Positions 40,007 through 51,742 of a stretch of 64,000 nucleotides of DNA are shown here, one piece after another. The notes beneath the pieces were generated by a model that saw nothing but the letters and a program-made list of their open reading frames with translations, did no database searches and was not told the DNA's origin. The stretch comes from Drosophila miranda (taxonomy: Eukaryota > Arthropoda > Insecta > Diptera > Drosophilidae), in the NCBI RefSeq assembly GCF_003369915.1, contig NC_046677.1, forward strand, positions 6,944,001 through 7,008,000, in the 5' to 3' direction. Position numbers and translations under genes: made by a program. Position 1 is the first letter of the stretch; each line of letters begins with the position of its first letter.

Positions 40007-43000
40007 ATGGCCAAGAAAATACCATTTAATGTAGTATTTGCCTCAGGTAAACAAGCGGCGCCGTGGAATACTCCCAAGCATAACAATACATTTTACCTGC
40101 TATACTTTCTTAATATAATTTTGTTTATTTTATCTTTTGTTATATGATTTTTGTTTTTCTTTCATTTTGTTTTAGCGACTGCTGCTGTTCTGCATGTAAG
40201 CATCCGTTCACCGCCCCGCCCCCTTTAACCATGTCGTATTCGCATTTGGGTGCACTTGAGAAATCAATACAGCTCGCAAAAACTATGTGCGTCTGGTCAT
40301 GCAGGACGTTAGATATTAAGGAGAATTTTGGACAGACTTAAAGACATTATGGAAACCAGATTAGTTTGGGGGAATCCAAGCAAAGTTTTCAATTATTCAC
40401 AGTTCCAGATAATTTGTTATGGAACATTGCACAGAGAATCGAGAAAGCTAGCTAGCAACTACACTTTAAATACTCTAGATCAAGTCTAAATATGAAAAAG
40501 AACTACCTTGTGTTTTGTTTCCTATAAAAAATTGACTGACATTACCTTTGAAAGGGTATAAACCCACTGCAACCGCCATATATCATGGTCATTTTGACAG
40601 ATTGTCATAATATGTCTGGGTCTTTTCGGTGTCTGCATATTCAATTAGAGATGCGGACATGGATTTACTATTGGCACTGGGCCAAGCGTTTTATTTTGCT
40701 AGGTACTCCCAAATAGCCTCCGTAGCCTTTCCCTTTGCCTTCAGCAGATGTGACAGAGTTATTTACTTGGCCTTCTCCTGCTTTTTCTGCCGCCTATACT
40801 TCAGCTTGCTCAACAGCGATGAAACGGGGGAAATTATGGTCAAAACATAGACCAACGATGTGACCAGCATCATGCCGGGAATGAAGTCATTGTCTACATG
40901 TTTCGTGAAGAATTTCGAGTAGTAGCCCAGGTAGATGGCTCCCATGCCCAGGGAATAGGTGACCAGGCCGAACAGATTGTGGCGGAAACGCAGCTCCGAG
41001 GGGGGGAACAACTTTAGGGCCAACTTTGGCTGGAAATAGTTGGCCAGACCACCCACAATACTGGCGGCGCAAAAAAAGGTAGCAGCGGAGCCTGCAGCAC
41101 AAGAAACATACACCGATTAGCGCCAACAAGTCAATGAGCCACAAAGTTTAACCGAAAGCCACTCACCAACTCTCCCATGCCAGGTGTTGAAGTGAACCTC
41201 CTTGTTGGAGAACTTGCCCAGGCCCCCCAGTAGGACCATTGCGCCGCCGATGATTTGCAGAATGCCATGGAAACGCGACTTGTTGCGGTGTGACAGCCAG
41301 CGGGTGATGGGGTTAACCTTATAGTGGGACATCATGGCCTGAGCGATAAGGACGTGGAACTGTCCCAAGAGAAGTGAACAGAATATTAAGTTGGATCGAT
41401 AAGATAATCGCTGATATGACGGCATGTCCACTTTGAAAAGTGGGGATTATAGTGTTCAGGTACTTGTCAAGGCGGTACTCACACCAATTCCGGTCATAAA
41501 CATGTGCATTGCCGTATCCTTGAAGTCCAGGCTGCGGGCCAGGACAAAGAAGAAGGTGGCCACCAAGAAGATCAGCATATGATTAATGCTGTTCAACAGA
41601 CTTTGTACCTGCAGCCAGGCGGTGGCTCCGGTGGATCCCTCTGCCATGATTTTTTGCTTAAATTTGTTGCGCAGAGCGACTAAAGAGCGACTAAATCCAC
41701 AAAAGGCTGGCACGTTGCTTAAATACAAAACAGAATAAACAATTTGGAAGTGAGTTCGAAGAGAATTATCGCCATTCCGACTATGGGATATCCTCTAACC
41801 AGACTAATATGTAGAACAAAGCCCACGCGGACTATCTAAACAACGCTAATTATATAGATACTCGATTGGAACAGTACATAACAGCCAAGGTATATTGTAG
41901 TACCACAATCCAGGGGACGAGAAACGGACATGCAGCAGTGACTATGAACAAACGAACATACCCTTGCACTCCATTTGTAATAGGTATAGAAAGAGCAGAG
42001 AGATAAGCGTTTTTAGGTGTGCGTGGCTCACACTAAGAGAGAGGCACCAAAGAGAGCGTGCTCTTCGAGCAGCTGTTGAGCAGCTCAGCCGCTCTCCCGT
42101 CCACTGCACAGTAATGCTGACTTTGTAATTGATAATAATTTTATTGATATTTTTAGATGAGGATGTTAACTTTCCGGCCAGCGAACTGAATACACATGGA
42201 CCCACTGTGCACGGCTGGAGGAGTACGGTGGACGGCAGCTTGACCACGCATGACATAATTCTACGTTTCCAGCAGCCGGCCAAGATCTACCGCATACAAC
42301 TGCTAGCCCACCAGTATCTCATACGTAAGTTGAAGTGCAAAGTTCTCTTTTGAGGGAACGGAACGGAACTGATGATGTTCTCTTTCCATTGACAGCTGAG
42401 AAGGTTGAGCTCTGGCTGCACTATTCACCCAAGTCTTTGCCCAGCACACCGTCGTCGCAATACTTTGATTTCCTTGGTTTTGTGGCTCTGGCCGATAACG
42501 CCAACACAAACTACAAGTCCCGGGAGTTGCAGAGCGTTACCGTCACGCCGAGGCGGGGCACACATCTGAAGCTGCGCCTCATCGGATCCCAAGACAATGA
42601 GTACAACAGAACGGGGCAGATCTCCCTGCTGGCCGTCAATGTGCTGGGCGAGGATCTGGACGTGGGCACTAGTAGCAATGGCAACGGCAACGGTAATGGC
42701 GAGGATCACATTGGCAGCGAGGCCCCACCCCTGGACACGGCCACCGGGGAATTGGCGCTGGCCTCCATTTGTGATGACCTGCTCTTCTCGATGTACGTGG
42801 AGGAGTCCATTGTGAAGTACATCAGGGAACTGGAACAGCGCAAAACTCTGGCGGTCAGCTCGGAAAGATTTGAATACGCTCGGAAGCTGAAGCTCTGCAT
42901 GACAGCACTGCGCACAGCGGGAGAGCGTTTGGGACGCTATTCGCTGGCCAAAAGACAAGCGGTGCAGCAGGAGGACTTCACTACAGCCAAGCTAAGGAAA

Positions 43001-45564
43001 GAGCAGATGGAAATGTATCGAGCATCTGTTCTCAGGCAGCTGCAAGTGCAGCAGCTCCTGGAGTCCCAGGGCGTCCAGAGCTCGAATGATCAGAGCTGTG
43101 AGATCTATGCCGGAGGAAAGCCCAGTCTGCCGCCAGCTCCGAGCCTTCAGGAAGTAGCTCACGCCTTGGCTGAGGCGGCCCTAAGTCCCAAGAGCATTAC
43201 CAGCCAGAGTCAGGACGACAAATCTTCGACAGATGGTTCTTTGGGACAGGCTAGCAATGAGAGTGTGGTGGCCGTGCCAGCGTCATCTGTCCCAGTCCCA
43301 ACAGTACCATCAACCCTGCATGCCACGCCCACACATACTGGTGGTTGGCGGAAGTCCCATGACGAGATACCTCAATCGCCGCGCCTACCATCGCGCCACA
43401 GTTCGCCGATGTGCAGCCGGCAGGGATCCCTGCGGCGACGCAACAAGAGTGTTCCGCGCAACTCATACGAGGACTACGAGGAGCGCGCCATACCTACATT
43501 AAGACAGTGAGTAACGCAGTGCAACTTTATTATAGGCAGTTCTTGTGCGTAGATAAGATTTAAACAAATAACTGTCAATAATTTAGATATCTATCGAAGT
43601 TTTCCAAATACAGTGTTGCATGATAGACCATCGAGAGTCGATGTTTTGGAATCTTTTGTTGATTGATGTACGTTTTACTATCTTTTTTTCTAATGCGTTT
43701 CTAACCGTAACCGTAAACTGTAAACCGTAAACCTTGCCATTCCGTAACCACAAAAAAAAATCGTTAAGTTCAAATACTAATGAATTTTTAAGGGAGTGTC
43801 AAGGCAATGCCCTGCTGGAAGCCGATCCAAACCGGGGACGTTCGCGCCTCAACGATCGCGAACGTCGCCAGGCAGCCCTTCCTATTCTGGTCTTTGGCAG
43901 TGAGCTGGTAAGAATATTTGCACCCACGACAAATCACAAAACACCGTTTAAGCTAAATGTTTCGTTTAGGTGGAGCAATTCTATTCGCGGCAGTTTCAGG
44001 ATCGAGAGGATGGTTTAATGCGACTGCGAAACTTTCTAAAGGAGCTGGAGGTGGTAGAGGTAGCCAGCAATGAGCACGCAGCCAGTCCGAATAAGGTGGC
44101 ACGCAGTGCTGCCCTGCTGCTTCATCGAGCCGTGCGAGACGCAGTCTATTCCGTCTTTAGCCAAGCCACAGAAACGGTCCGCGTCCTGTTCCTGGAATAT
44201 GTGCCAGGACGTGTCTCGCCCAGTGAGGTGGCACGCTGTGTGGACCGCCTGCTGCCCGAGCTGCTGGCCAAGTCCGGCGATCCTTCGGCCCGCCTGCACA
44301 CCCTGGCCCAACACACCATACTCAGCATTGCCGCCTGTCCGGAAGTGGCCGAGCAGAGTCTGGTGGCTCCGGCCCTCTCACGCAGCGTAGGCTCCGGCAC
44401 CCATCAGCGTTTGGCCATGAGCCGCCTTCAAATGCTCGAGCAGTTGGTGCACACTCAGGGCATCAGCACGGACAAGCACAGTGGACTGACCTGCCGGGCA
44501 CTCTCAGAATGCGGCTGTTCTGGTATCCATCATCCAGCCGAGCCCGTGCGCAAGGTGGCAGAACGCATTCTCCTTCTTGTCTACAAGATCAATCCTCGCA
44601 TGGTGCGCAAGCAGCTGCCTCCCGACGACGACATCACTCGTCGCAATCTCCTCTACAGACAACTTTTCACCGAATTTGACAAGCTGGACCTGGACCGCAA
44701 GCAGGAGCTGCTCGAGGCCAGTAAATATGTGGGGGGACACAGTTCCGGAGATGCAGCCACTCCACCGACAGACAAGCCCACAACCAGTTCGGATGCCTCG
44801 CGTCTGCTTAAGAGTAAAAGCGGCCAGGGGCTGGGCCTTGCTGCCAGTTCTAGCAACGGATATGCCAGTTGCAACGGAAAACAGCAATACAATGAGCAGC
44901 TGAAACGTTCCATGCTATCCGCATCGAATTCTCGAAAGGGGTCTGCCTCCAATTCGGAATCCACCGAGGACAACACACCCAAGATGTACGTAATGAGAGC
45001 TGCCTTTCCTTTTTTTTAATGGTAATACATAGATCTTATTCTTTCAGACATTGTCCTTTTTGTAACTGGTCGTGTGCTGGAAGTGATGCCACCCAACTGG
45101 ATCGACACTACTGGAAGGCCTGTCCGTTTCTCACCAAGTGCCCACAATGCAGTCAAGTGCTGGAGGTAGCTGCGCTCAACTATCACCTGACCAGTAAGTA
45201 ACAGAAATCAGACATCCATCAGATCCAATGGGTTGATATTCATTTTATTGCACAGCGGAATGCGATGCCAAGGAGAGCTATGTGGTCTGCGCCCGCTGTA
45301 CGGAATCGGTGCACAAGCAACTCTACGAGCTGCATCAGATGGAGGATTATTGTCGTGGTAAGAATGCGCATTCAACCAGTCTATTACGATCGTTTAATAC
45401 TGATAATGTTTCGCTCTTTAGAACTGAAAACTGGTTCGGCTCGGTGTCCACTCTGCCATGACGATGTGCACTTACCTCTGGATGGCGGCTGGAAGTTGCA
45501 TCTCCTTAGCGCCGCCGGGTGTCCCGGGAATATACGCAAAAAAAATCCAAAGAAATCAAACTGA
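40007..45564 (+). CDS. Cep104: Cep104 homologue (centrosomal/ciliary tip TOG-domain protein)
   Basis: Eight exons: 40007..40046, 42157..42324, 42396..43506, 43793..43907, 43970..44985, 45048..45193, 45256..45357, 45422..45564; 946 aa, phases consistent. Exon 1 is only 40 nt and encodes MAKKIPFNVVFAS. It joins over a 2.1-kb intron to DEDVNFPASELNTHGPTV, which fits the start of CEP104 proteins. Domains: N-terminal galactose-binding-like (jelly-roll) domain at about 1-160; basic coiled coil at about 190-265; Ser/Pro-rich linker; TOG-type helical array at about 460-700; Ser-rich linker; and a C-terminal cysteine/histidine-rich zinc-finger region from about 817 (HCPFCNWSC, CPQCSQ, CARCTE, CPLCHD). 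In animals CEP104 binds tubulin and CP110 at the ciliary tip. A poly(A) signal is at 45870-45875. Confidence 0.92.
40690..40695 (-). promoter_or_regulatory. Poly(A) signal of the nested b561 gene
   Basis: AATAAA on the minus strand, about 70 nt after the stop codon of the cytochrome b561-domain gene nested in Cep104 intron 1. Confidence 0.55.
40763..41647 (-). CDS. Cytochrome b561-domain membrane protein (CYB561D2-like), nested antisense
   Basis: Three exons on the complement (40763..41091, 41167..41359, 41483..41647) give 228 aa. Six hydrophobic segments with the conserved histidines of the b561 core are visible (INHMLIF, FHVLIAQ, KSRFHGILQ, NTWHGRVG), ending in a lysine/arginine-rich tail. 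The family moves electrons across membranes, usually from ascorbate to ferric iron or monodehydroascorbate. The short form without added domains matches CYB561D1/D2. The start is placed at MAEGSTG (41647); a frame extends upstream to 41728 but has no clear support. The whole gene lies inside intron 1 of the Cep104 homologue on the opposite strand. A paralogue is at 60898-61857. Confidence 0.88.
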
Positions 45565-45645
45565 ATCTAAGTCAATCTACTCGATTAATCGGCATATGTA
45601 GCGAATTTACTAGAGCAACTAAACTAACCAGGATGCGTACGATAA

Positions 45646-45670
45646 ATATATATATATATAATTATATATA
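45646..45670. repeat. (TA)n microsatellite
   Basis: TA dinucleotide run, interrupted once, in the 3' region of the Cep104 homologue. Confidence 0.85.
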
Positions 45671-46526
45671 CACAAGTTCCAGCTGCAGTGGCGTTAAGCG
45701 TTATTTAAATCAATTTGTTTTAAGACCCTAAATTTCTTTTAGACACATTTTGTTATGGGAATTAGTTAATTCAAAAATACAATTAGCTTATGTGTAGTTT
45801 CTTTTATATGTTTTTTACGCATTGTGATTTGTTAAGTATACCTAACACGAATTTTTGAAACGTCCTTACAATAAATACAGCCCATCCAAACAGTTTTAAA
45901 TCAAAAATTGGAATTTTCCATTTGGAGATAACTAATCGCCAGTTGAATAAGTTGTCGAGTAGCTATTCTGCCAATTAATAAGAATAAATTATTTTGCATA
46001 CAAGTCCAGCAAATAAAATACATCGGTATTAAAATAACACTACATGAAAGACAAATTAATTAACAATTGTTAATTAATCCCGCGACATGGGCAACATTCT
46101 GCATACCCTAGGGAAAAGGATATTATAGAAATCTAATAAATGCCGAAACAAGTCAGAACAAGAATAAGTACATATCGGGATCGAGATACATACATATACA
46201 TATGTATATAGGAAACTATCAAATGACTAAATAGGTCTAAGACATGTCAATCTGAGAAAATGTCATTAGAAATGTTCCAAATAAGCTTGGAAAACAGAAT
46301 TTTAATGTTACTTAAATAAAATAGGGTGTAAAGAGGTCCATCCTCGTAGCGGATACCTGTTGAGCAGCAACAATGACGAAACATTCCAGGCACACTTACA
46401 TTTTAGTGCTTTGACTTTGTTTGTTGAAATTTTATTTCAGAACAAAAATTCAATTAAAAGGAGTAATTCAAATCTTGAAGAAAATTTATCTGTCAATCGA
46501 ATAAAATTATGTGTACAGGCATGGAA

Positions 46527-46815
46527 GTCCTAGCTAGCTAGAAATATCAAATCGAATATAAAAATCGAGGAATATGGTTTCCAATTCTTGACAGACAACG
46601 ATTAACCCATTGTAGACCAAGTGTGTATTTTAAGATTCTACCGAAATTAATGAAAATTGAATCATTCTAACGCACTTCAGTTGAAAGATATTATATTTTT
46701 TTTAAAGTTCAGAAGAAGGTTGGCATGGATCTACGAGAAAAACTTACATACACTATTACATTCCGCCATTTACCTCAAGTCGTTGAGCTGTTTAAATCAA
46801 GGGGGGTTAAATGGG
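46527..46815. repeat. Dispersed repeat, copy 1 (shared with 57697-57983)
   Basis: About 290 nt aligns by eye with 57697-57983 in the same orientation. Shared stretches include GGTTTCCAAT, CTTGACAGA, AACGATTAACC, CATTTACCTCAA and TTAAATGGGCTA or its variant TTAAGTGGGCTA. Non-coding, with no terminal inverted repeats recognised. It is probably part of a non-autonomous mobile element of the species; the family was not identified. Confidence 0.65.
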
Positions 46816-46826
46816 CTAGTTTGTGT

Positions 46827-46915
46827 CTGTCATCGGTATATTTTTTGGTATATTTTAAAAATGAGGCGGTACATTTCTGAGGGTCAGCCACACTGCAGCC
46901 GGCGGCAGCGTAGTT
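46827..46915 (+). promoter_or_regulatory. Candidate core promoter of the ethanolaminephosphotransferase gene
   Basis: Contains two GGTATATTTT-type boxes (about 46836 and 46847), resembling the Drosophila core-promoter motif 6 consensus, and GGTCAGCCACACTGC (about 46881-46895), resembling the motif 1 GGTCACACT. Both are typical of TATA-less housekeeping genes. They lie about 300-370 nt before the start codon at 47209. Confidence 0.4.
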
Positions 46916-47208
46916 TTTTTTTGCAATAAATAACAATTTTTAAAAACAATAAAAATGCAAGCTGAACCGGAGCCTGCGCTATAGTTATTTCAATTCATTT
47001 TCACTCGGTGTACGGTGCAAATCTTTACAAAAATGTGCTAAAAATCATTTAATTAACATCAGGCGCTGCTATTATCAAACCCCACTCCACTCCGCCGCTT
47101 CTCTCAGCGTCTTGGCTCGCGTGTTTTCGGAGTAGATTAAAATAGTTTAGATTCCCGATTTGGTACTACCCTGGCTGCACGTGCGTCACGCCACCCAAGA
47201 CCCATAAA

Positions 47209-49629
47209 ATGCACGAATTATTCAAGAGAATTATGGATTACAAATACCTGAGCCGGTCGCAAATCAATGGATTCGACAACTATAAGGTAGGTAGAGAATG
47301 TGAAGAAGGATGGATCAAAACCAGTTCTTTATAGACCATCTATTTATAGTTCGTGTACCTGATGAACATACGAATGCATTGTAATATCATTCTCATTAAC
47401 CATTTCTGTACGCTTATGTACATATTTCTTACAGTACAGCGCCATAGACACCTCCCCGCTGAGCCAGTACGTAATGCATCCATTCTGGGATTGGCTCGTC
47501 AAGGTTTGTAGCCAACAGGCATTGCTTGATTACAAAAAAATCAATATTTTTAATCGACTAATGCCACTCGACGGCCTATTTCAGTTCTTCCCGCGCTGGT
47601 TTGCGCCCAATTTAATGACGTTCCTGGGCTTCCTGTTTAGTGCCATGAATCTGGTCCTGCTCTCCTATTATGATTGGAATTTCGAGGCCAGCTCGGGGGA
47701 GGAGGACACAACCCCGATACCATCATGGGTCTGGCTGTGCACGGCAGTGAACATCTTCCTCGCCTACACTCTGGACGGGATTGATGGCAAGCAGGCGCGC
47801 CGGATCGGACTGTCTGGGCCACTGGGCGAACTTTTCGATCATGGCCTGGACTCGTACACAGCCATGCTGATACCCACATGCCTCTACAGCATATTCGGTC
47901 GGAGCAGGGTCTATTCCGTGCGACCGATGCGAATGTACTATGTCTGCCTGACGGTCTACTTCAACTTCTTTGTTTCCCATTGGGAGAAGTACAATACGGG
48001 TATATTGTATCTCCCCTGGGGCTACGACCTCAGCATGTGGGGCAGCACTGCAATGTACTTGATCACCTGGTGGTTGGGCTTCGAGCGTTGGAAGTTCGAG
48101 CTGTCCTTGGGCTCCTACGGAACCCTGCCGTTGGGCAATGTTATGGAAGCCGTACTCCATGTGAGTGCCATGGCCAATCTCCCGCTAGTCATCATCAACG
48201 TTTACAAGTGAGACTTGAGATCTAGAGATCTTCTTAAGGCATTCAGTAATTCGTAATTCCCGTGTTTTACACAGCTCCTATGCCCAACGCACAGGCCGCC
48301 TGTTATCCCCATGGGAAGCAATTCGTCCCATGTGGCCATTTGTCTCATATTTCATCATCCTGCTGCTCTGGCCATACATCTCGCCCAACAACATCATGGA
48401 GACGGATCCTCGAGCCATATTCATGCTCAGCGGCACCATCTTCTCGAATGTCAGCGTAAGTCATTCCACCTCTCCATCTACTGCCATTGGCTCTTATCGA
48501 ACTATGTCGCGTGTGCGTTGAATCATTTAGATAAGCGACGACGGGTGTGTCAACATCGGTTGTTAGTTGTTAGTCACTGGAGCCCCTGTGTTTACTGTCA
48601 GCGCAGTAACAGGCCTTTAATGAGCCATTCGAATTTCCCCAAAACGACATTCATACCGACGTCAAGTCGATAAAAACACGCAAAAAACAAAAACTATTTG
48701 CAATGCCGCCCTTTTGTTGCGGTGGTCGGCGATGTGCAAATGATGCTGCACAAAAGGAGGGGCTAATGGAGGGTGATGAAGCCAACACTAAGGATACTAT
48801 TTACACGACGGCCGCCGGCTATGAGCGTCCGTTGACCCTCAAGTTCTACGCTCGTCACGATTGGCCGTATTTTAATTGCACTCCGGAGGAGATTCGGCAA
48901 ATTCGTGAGAAGCTCGATCCGGAGTCGTTAAAGGTAGCTGGCAGACTGACGGACGCCAGGAGACAAAGCAGCAGCGAGGACGTTGTGCTGACTCAGAAAG
49001 TAGATCATCCCACGGCACAGCCAATGACCGAAAATCAAATCTATGGCTGGTATCAAGATCGCGCCTATCGTTACCTAAAGCGTGATCGTGGCATCTTCGT
49101 CTTTCCACACGAGAATGATCCATTTATTCAACAGATTCTAAGTAAGAAATTGAGCAAAACTCGATAGTGCCCTTGCAAGAAACTCGACAAAAAAAAAAAC
49201 GAAATAATTCCACAAATTTAAGTCTGTTTGAAGAATAATTATAATAATTAGATGTGATCCAGGCCAAAACATTTGCTTATTGTTTTTCACACTCTCTCTT
49301 AATTATAGTGCCGCTTGATTGTCTCGCAAATGTCGGTGACGCGCTGCGAGGCCTGGCACTGGCAGACACCCATGTTTGCCTTCTCCCTACTGTTGAGCAT
49401 GTGGATACCGCTGCTAGAGAGGCCGCTGCTCTACCTATTGCTGATTGTGACCACACTGACCCATTGGCACTACGGGGCCAGTGTTGTCAACCAAATGTGC
49501 GACCACTTCAATCGCGTCTGCTTCACGGTGCACAAACGGCAGCCGGAAGAGGAATTCCTGAAACGGAAGAAGATGCTGGAACCGGAATTGCATCTGAAAC
49601 CTGAGGAACCACTCAAGAAGGAGGATTAG
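47209..49629 (+). CDS. Ethanolaminephosphotransferase (EPT1/SELENOI-like)
   Basis: Five exons: 47209..47286, 47435..47503, 47585..48207, 48275..48455, 49309..49629; 423 aa. It makes phosphatidylethanolamine from CDP-ethanolamine and diacylglycerol in ER/Golgi membranes. The CDP-alcohol phosphotransferase signature DG-2-AR-8-G-3-D-3-D is complete (D116, G117, A120, R121, G130, D134, D138), and about ten hydrophobic segments follow. Exon joins restore family sequence (VKFFPRWFAPN; NVSCRLIVSQMS). The 81-nt intron 47504-47584 has no stop and keeps frame, so it looks coding if unspliced. Human SELENOI ends with a selenocysteine extension; here the protein ends at a TAG with a lysine/glutamate-rich tail and no in-frame TGA. 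Intron 4 holds a small gene (48703-49167). Confidence 0.88.
48703..49167 (+). CDS. Small uncharacterised protein nested in the Ept intron
   Basis: Single-exon frame of 154 aa, starting MPPFCCGG, entirely inside intron 4 of the ethanolaminephosphotransferase gene on the same strand. It is hydrophilic with no signal peptide or membrane segment. It is rich in aromatic and charged motifs (KFYARHDWPYFNCTPEE, QIYGWYQDRAYRYLKRDRG, FVFPHENDPFIQQIL). I do not recognise the family. Composition and codon use look protein-coding, and the host intron ends (48456 and 49308) flank it cleanly. Small intronless genes of this kind in fly introns are often testis-expressed; that is inference. It could instead be an alternative terminal exon of the host, but the host frame is not continued. 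Confidence 0.7.
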   Translation: MPPFCCGGRRCANDAAQKEGLMEGDEANTKDTIYTTAAGYERPLTLKFYARHDWPYFNCTPEEIRQIREKLDPESLKVAGRLTDARRQSSSEDVVLTQKVDHPTAQPMTENQIYGWYQDRAYRYLKRDRGIFVFPHENDPFIQQILSKKLSKTR

Positions 49630-51742
49630 TTGTCGGCTCCTTGTGCGCGTGCTTATGTCAAATTGTTTGCTCATTTTGTTTTCGGTCAAGAGTTCTTTTT
49701 AATGTTCTTCTGTTCATCATGGAGGCTGTTTAGTTAAACGATTTCCGAGATTATGTATATTTTTTCATAGTTAGAATTTAATTTAAAAATTTTCTTGATC
49801 CTAGTATTATCCATCCTAATGTTGGAACTTGTTTTGGTGTTTTATTCAGCAATTATTTGTGTAATGCTCTCTTTCAAAAGTCGCACAATTGCAACTCTCC
49901 CATTCACTTAGAGCAGCATTTTTAGCTTTATTTGGACCAAACTATTAATCATGACAAGTGGTCTAATCCGCTGATAAGATTTGACCCAAATGTTACTCGT
50001 ACACGTATATCTGATAGGCCATACAAGTTCCAGTGCATTAACTCCACTAATCAAAACCTTAACGCAACACCGAACAGACCAGTATACAACATCATCTAGG
50101 TTAGACATTTACAATTATTTTATTTCACGTATACTACTACTTAAGACCTAATTTCAAACATAAAAAAGAAAGAATTCGCTTCCTTTGACCCCTGATAGGT
50201 AACCGATATGTCCAGCGTTGTTTTATTCGACTAGACATAATCGAATGACTTCTATGTGCTAGCTTAATTTATTTCCATTGTTCCATTATTTTGTAATTGT
50301 TCTGCTATACACTACACTATACTGTACACATAGACACACGCAACACAGCAATATGTACTATTTCTAACAACAAATAACCGCAAAGACCTCTAATTACTTA
50401 GAAAAACAAAGGTATTTATTATTCTTAAAAAACAAACCTCAATGTCATTCAACTGTAATGTGACGTCGTCCATAGCGCCACTGCACGCTTATGGTATGAA
50501 ACCTACGCCCCCACCACACCACACCCCTCTATCACATTGTGTGTAAAAGGTAAGACAGTAAAAATAAAACACAATATGTTCAAAATCCCAAACTGTGTTT
50601 TGAGATGCTTGAGAGCTCGCTCGGTATGATATATGACTTTTATCTAGAGTTCAGATCACAGAGCTAACAATTTGAGAGGTTTTCGTACCCAGCAATTCTG
50701 CTTTGAAATGCACCCAAATAGGAGTGTCGATCTGAGTAAGGATTATCATTGAAATTCCAGAATGGGAGGCATGGTTCCCTAGTACTTGTGAATACCAAGC
50801 ATATTTTTTTATATGAATCACACTGTTTTTAAGTGGTATTTTATGGTTCCTTGGCGAGACAGCTTTATGAGCAGTCAGTTTCTTTACAAAACTAATCACT
50901 TTAAAGATACCTAAAAGTACCAGACATGCTCATATTTTGTTGTATGCAATATGTATATATGTAAATTGCGAAATCCATCAAATCGGATTCAAATAGTCTA
51001 CCCTCAATAATGAAATGCAATTATATACATATACTATGTCAAACACATCGGACTAGCGGATATCCTATGATCCAGAACGTTCTCTCTGGGTTTCAATTTG
51101 AAGCTTGGCGCAGTTACAAATATTTATTTTAATTTTCTATGCTATGATATGTGTACGCTGCTCCTATATTTGTTGTTTCCATAAAGCTCGTTTTAACCGA
51201 ACCCCCACGTTCGGTTTTTGGAATCATTTGCTCAGCTGACACTGACCAACTTGAGTACGTGCTTTGGCTATTAGCCGAAGCTTCGAACGGAATGCTTCCT
51301 CATTAGCTAATTGGCGTGAAAATTGAATTCACGTCCCACTGTGCGAGTCGGGCCGGTGAGAACCAAGAAGACGCCTCCACCGCCTCGCCCGCACCATCGG
51401 CTAACGGCTGACCGCTGAGCAATATCAATAAACAGAGAGCTCCCAAGTCACGCAGCCGAAATGGGCACGGCAGAACAAAAAGAAACAAGGAATAAGTAAG
51501 TGGAATGGACAAAAGCAAACATCAGATCGAGATCGGGCATCGAGAATCGAGCGAGAGAAGAAAGCCAGCCAGTCAGCCACAGTAGCAGCGAAGTCGGCAG
51601 AGCCAGATATGAAAGTTGCGCCTGCGCTTGCGGCGATACAACGTCGAAGCGCTCCCGACGATCGTGGAATCAGTTGCGAGGCAGAAGCGCGAGAGTTAAG
51701 AACGTGAGGCGGAACCTGGCAAAGAACATCCCACATCCCAAT
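49630..51742. other. Intergenic DNA between Ept and the first YDQRQ gene
   Basis: No gene supported. AATAAA-type signals occur near 50565. From about 51440 the plus strand is the probable 5' untranslated leader of the next gene. An AG|GTAAGT-like donor at about 51495 hints at a 5' intron or an unused site. Confidence 0.5.

Larger units (their letters stand above)
45565..46826. other. Non-coding DNA downstream of Cep104, with a dispersed repeat
   Basis: No protein-coding signal. It holds the Cep104 3' end, a (TA)n run at 45646-45670 and one copy of a repeat shared with 57.7 kb (46527-46815). Confidence 0.55.

Noticed and set aside
47474-47584. Reading 47504-47584 as coding sequence of Ept
   Set aside because: The open frame is continuous, but family comparison and the GT...CTAAT...CAG signals favour an 81-nt intron.
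48871-49123. Minus-strand frame opposite the nested 154-aa gene
   Set aside because: No motif; the plus-strand frame is longer, starts cleanly and has better codon composition.
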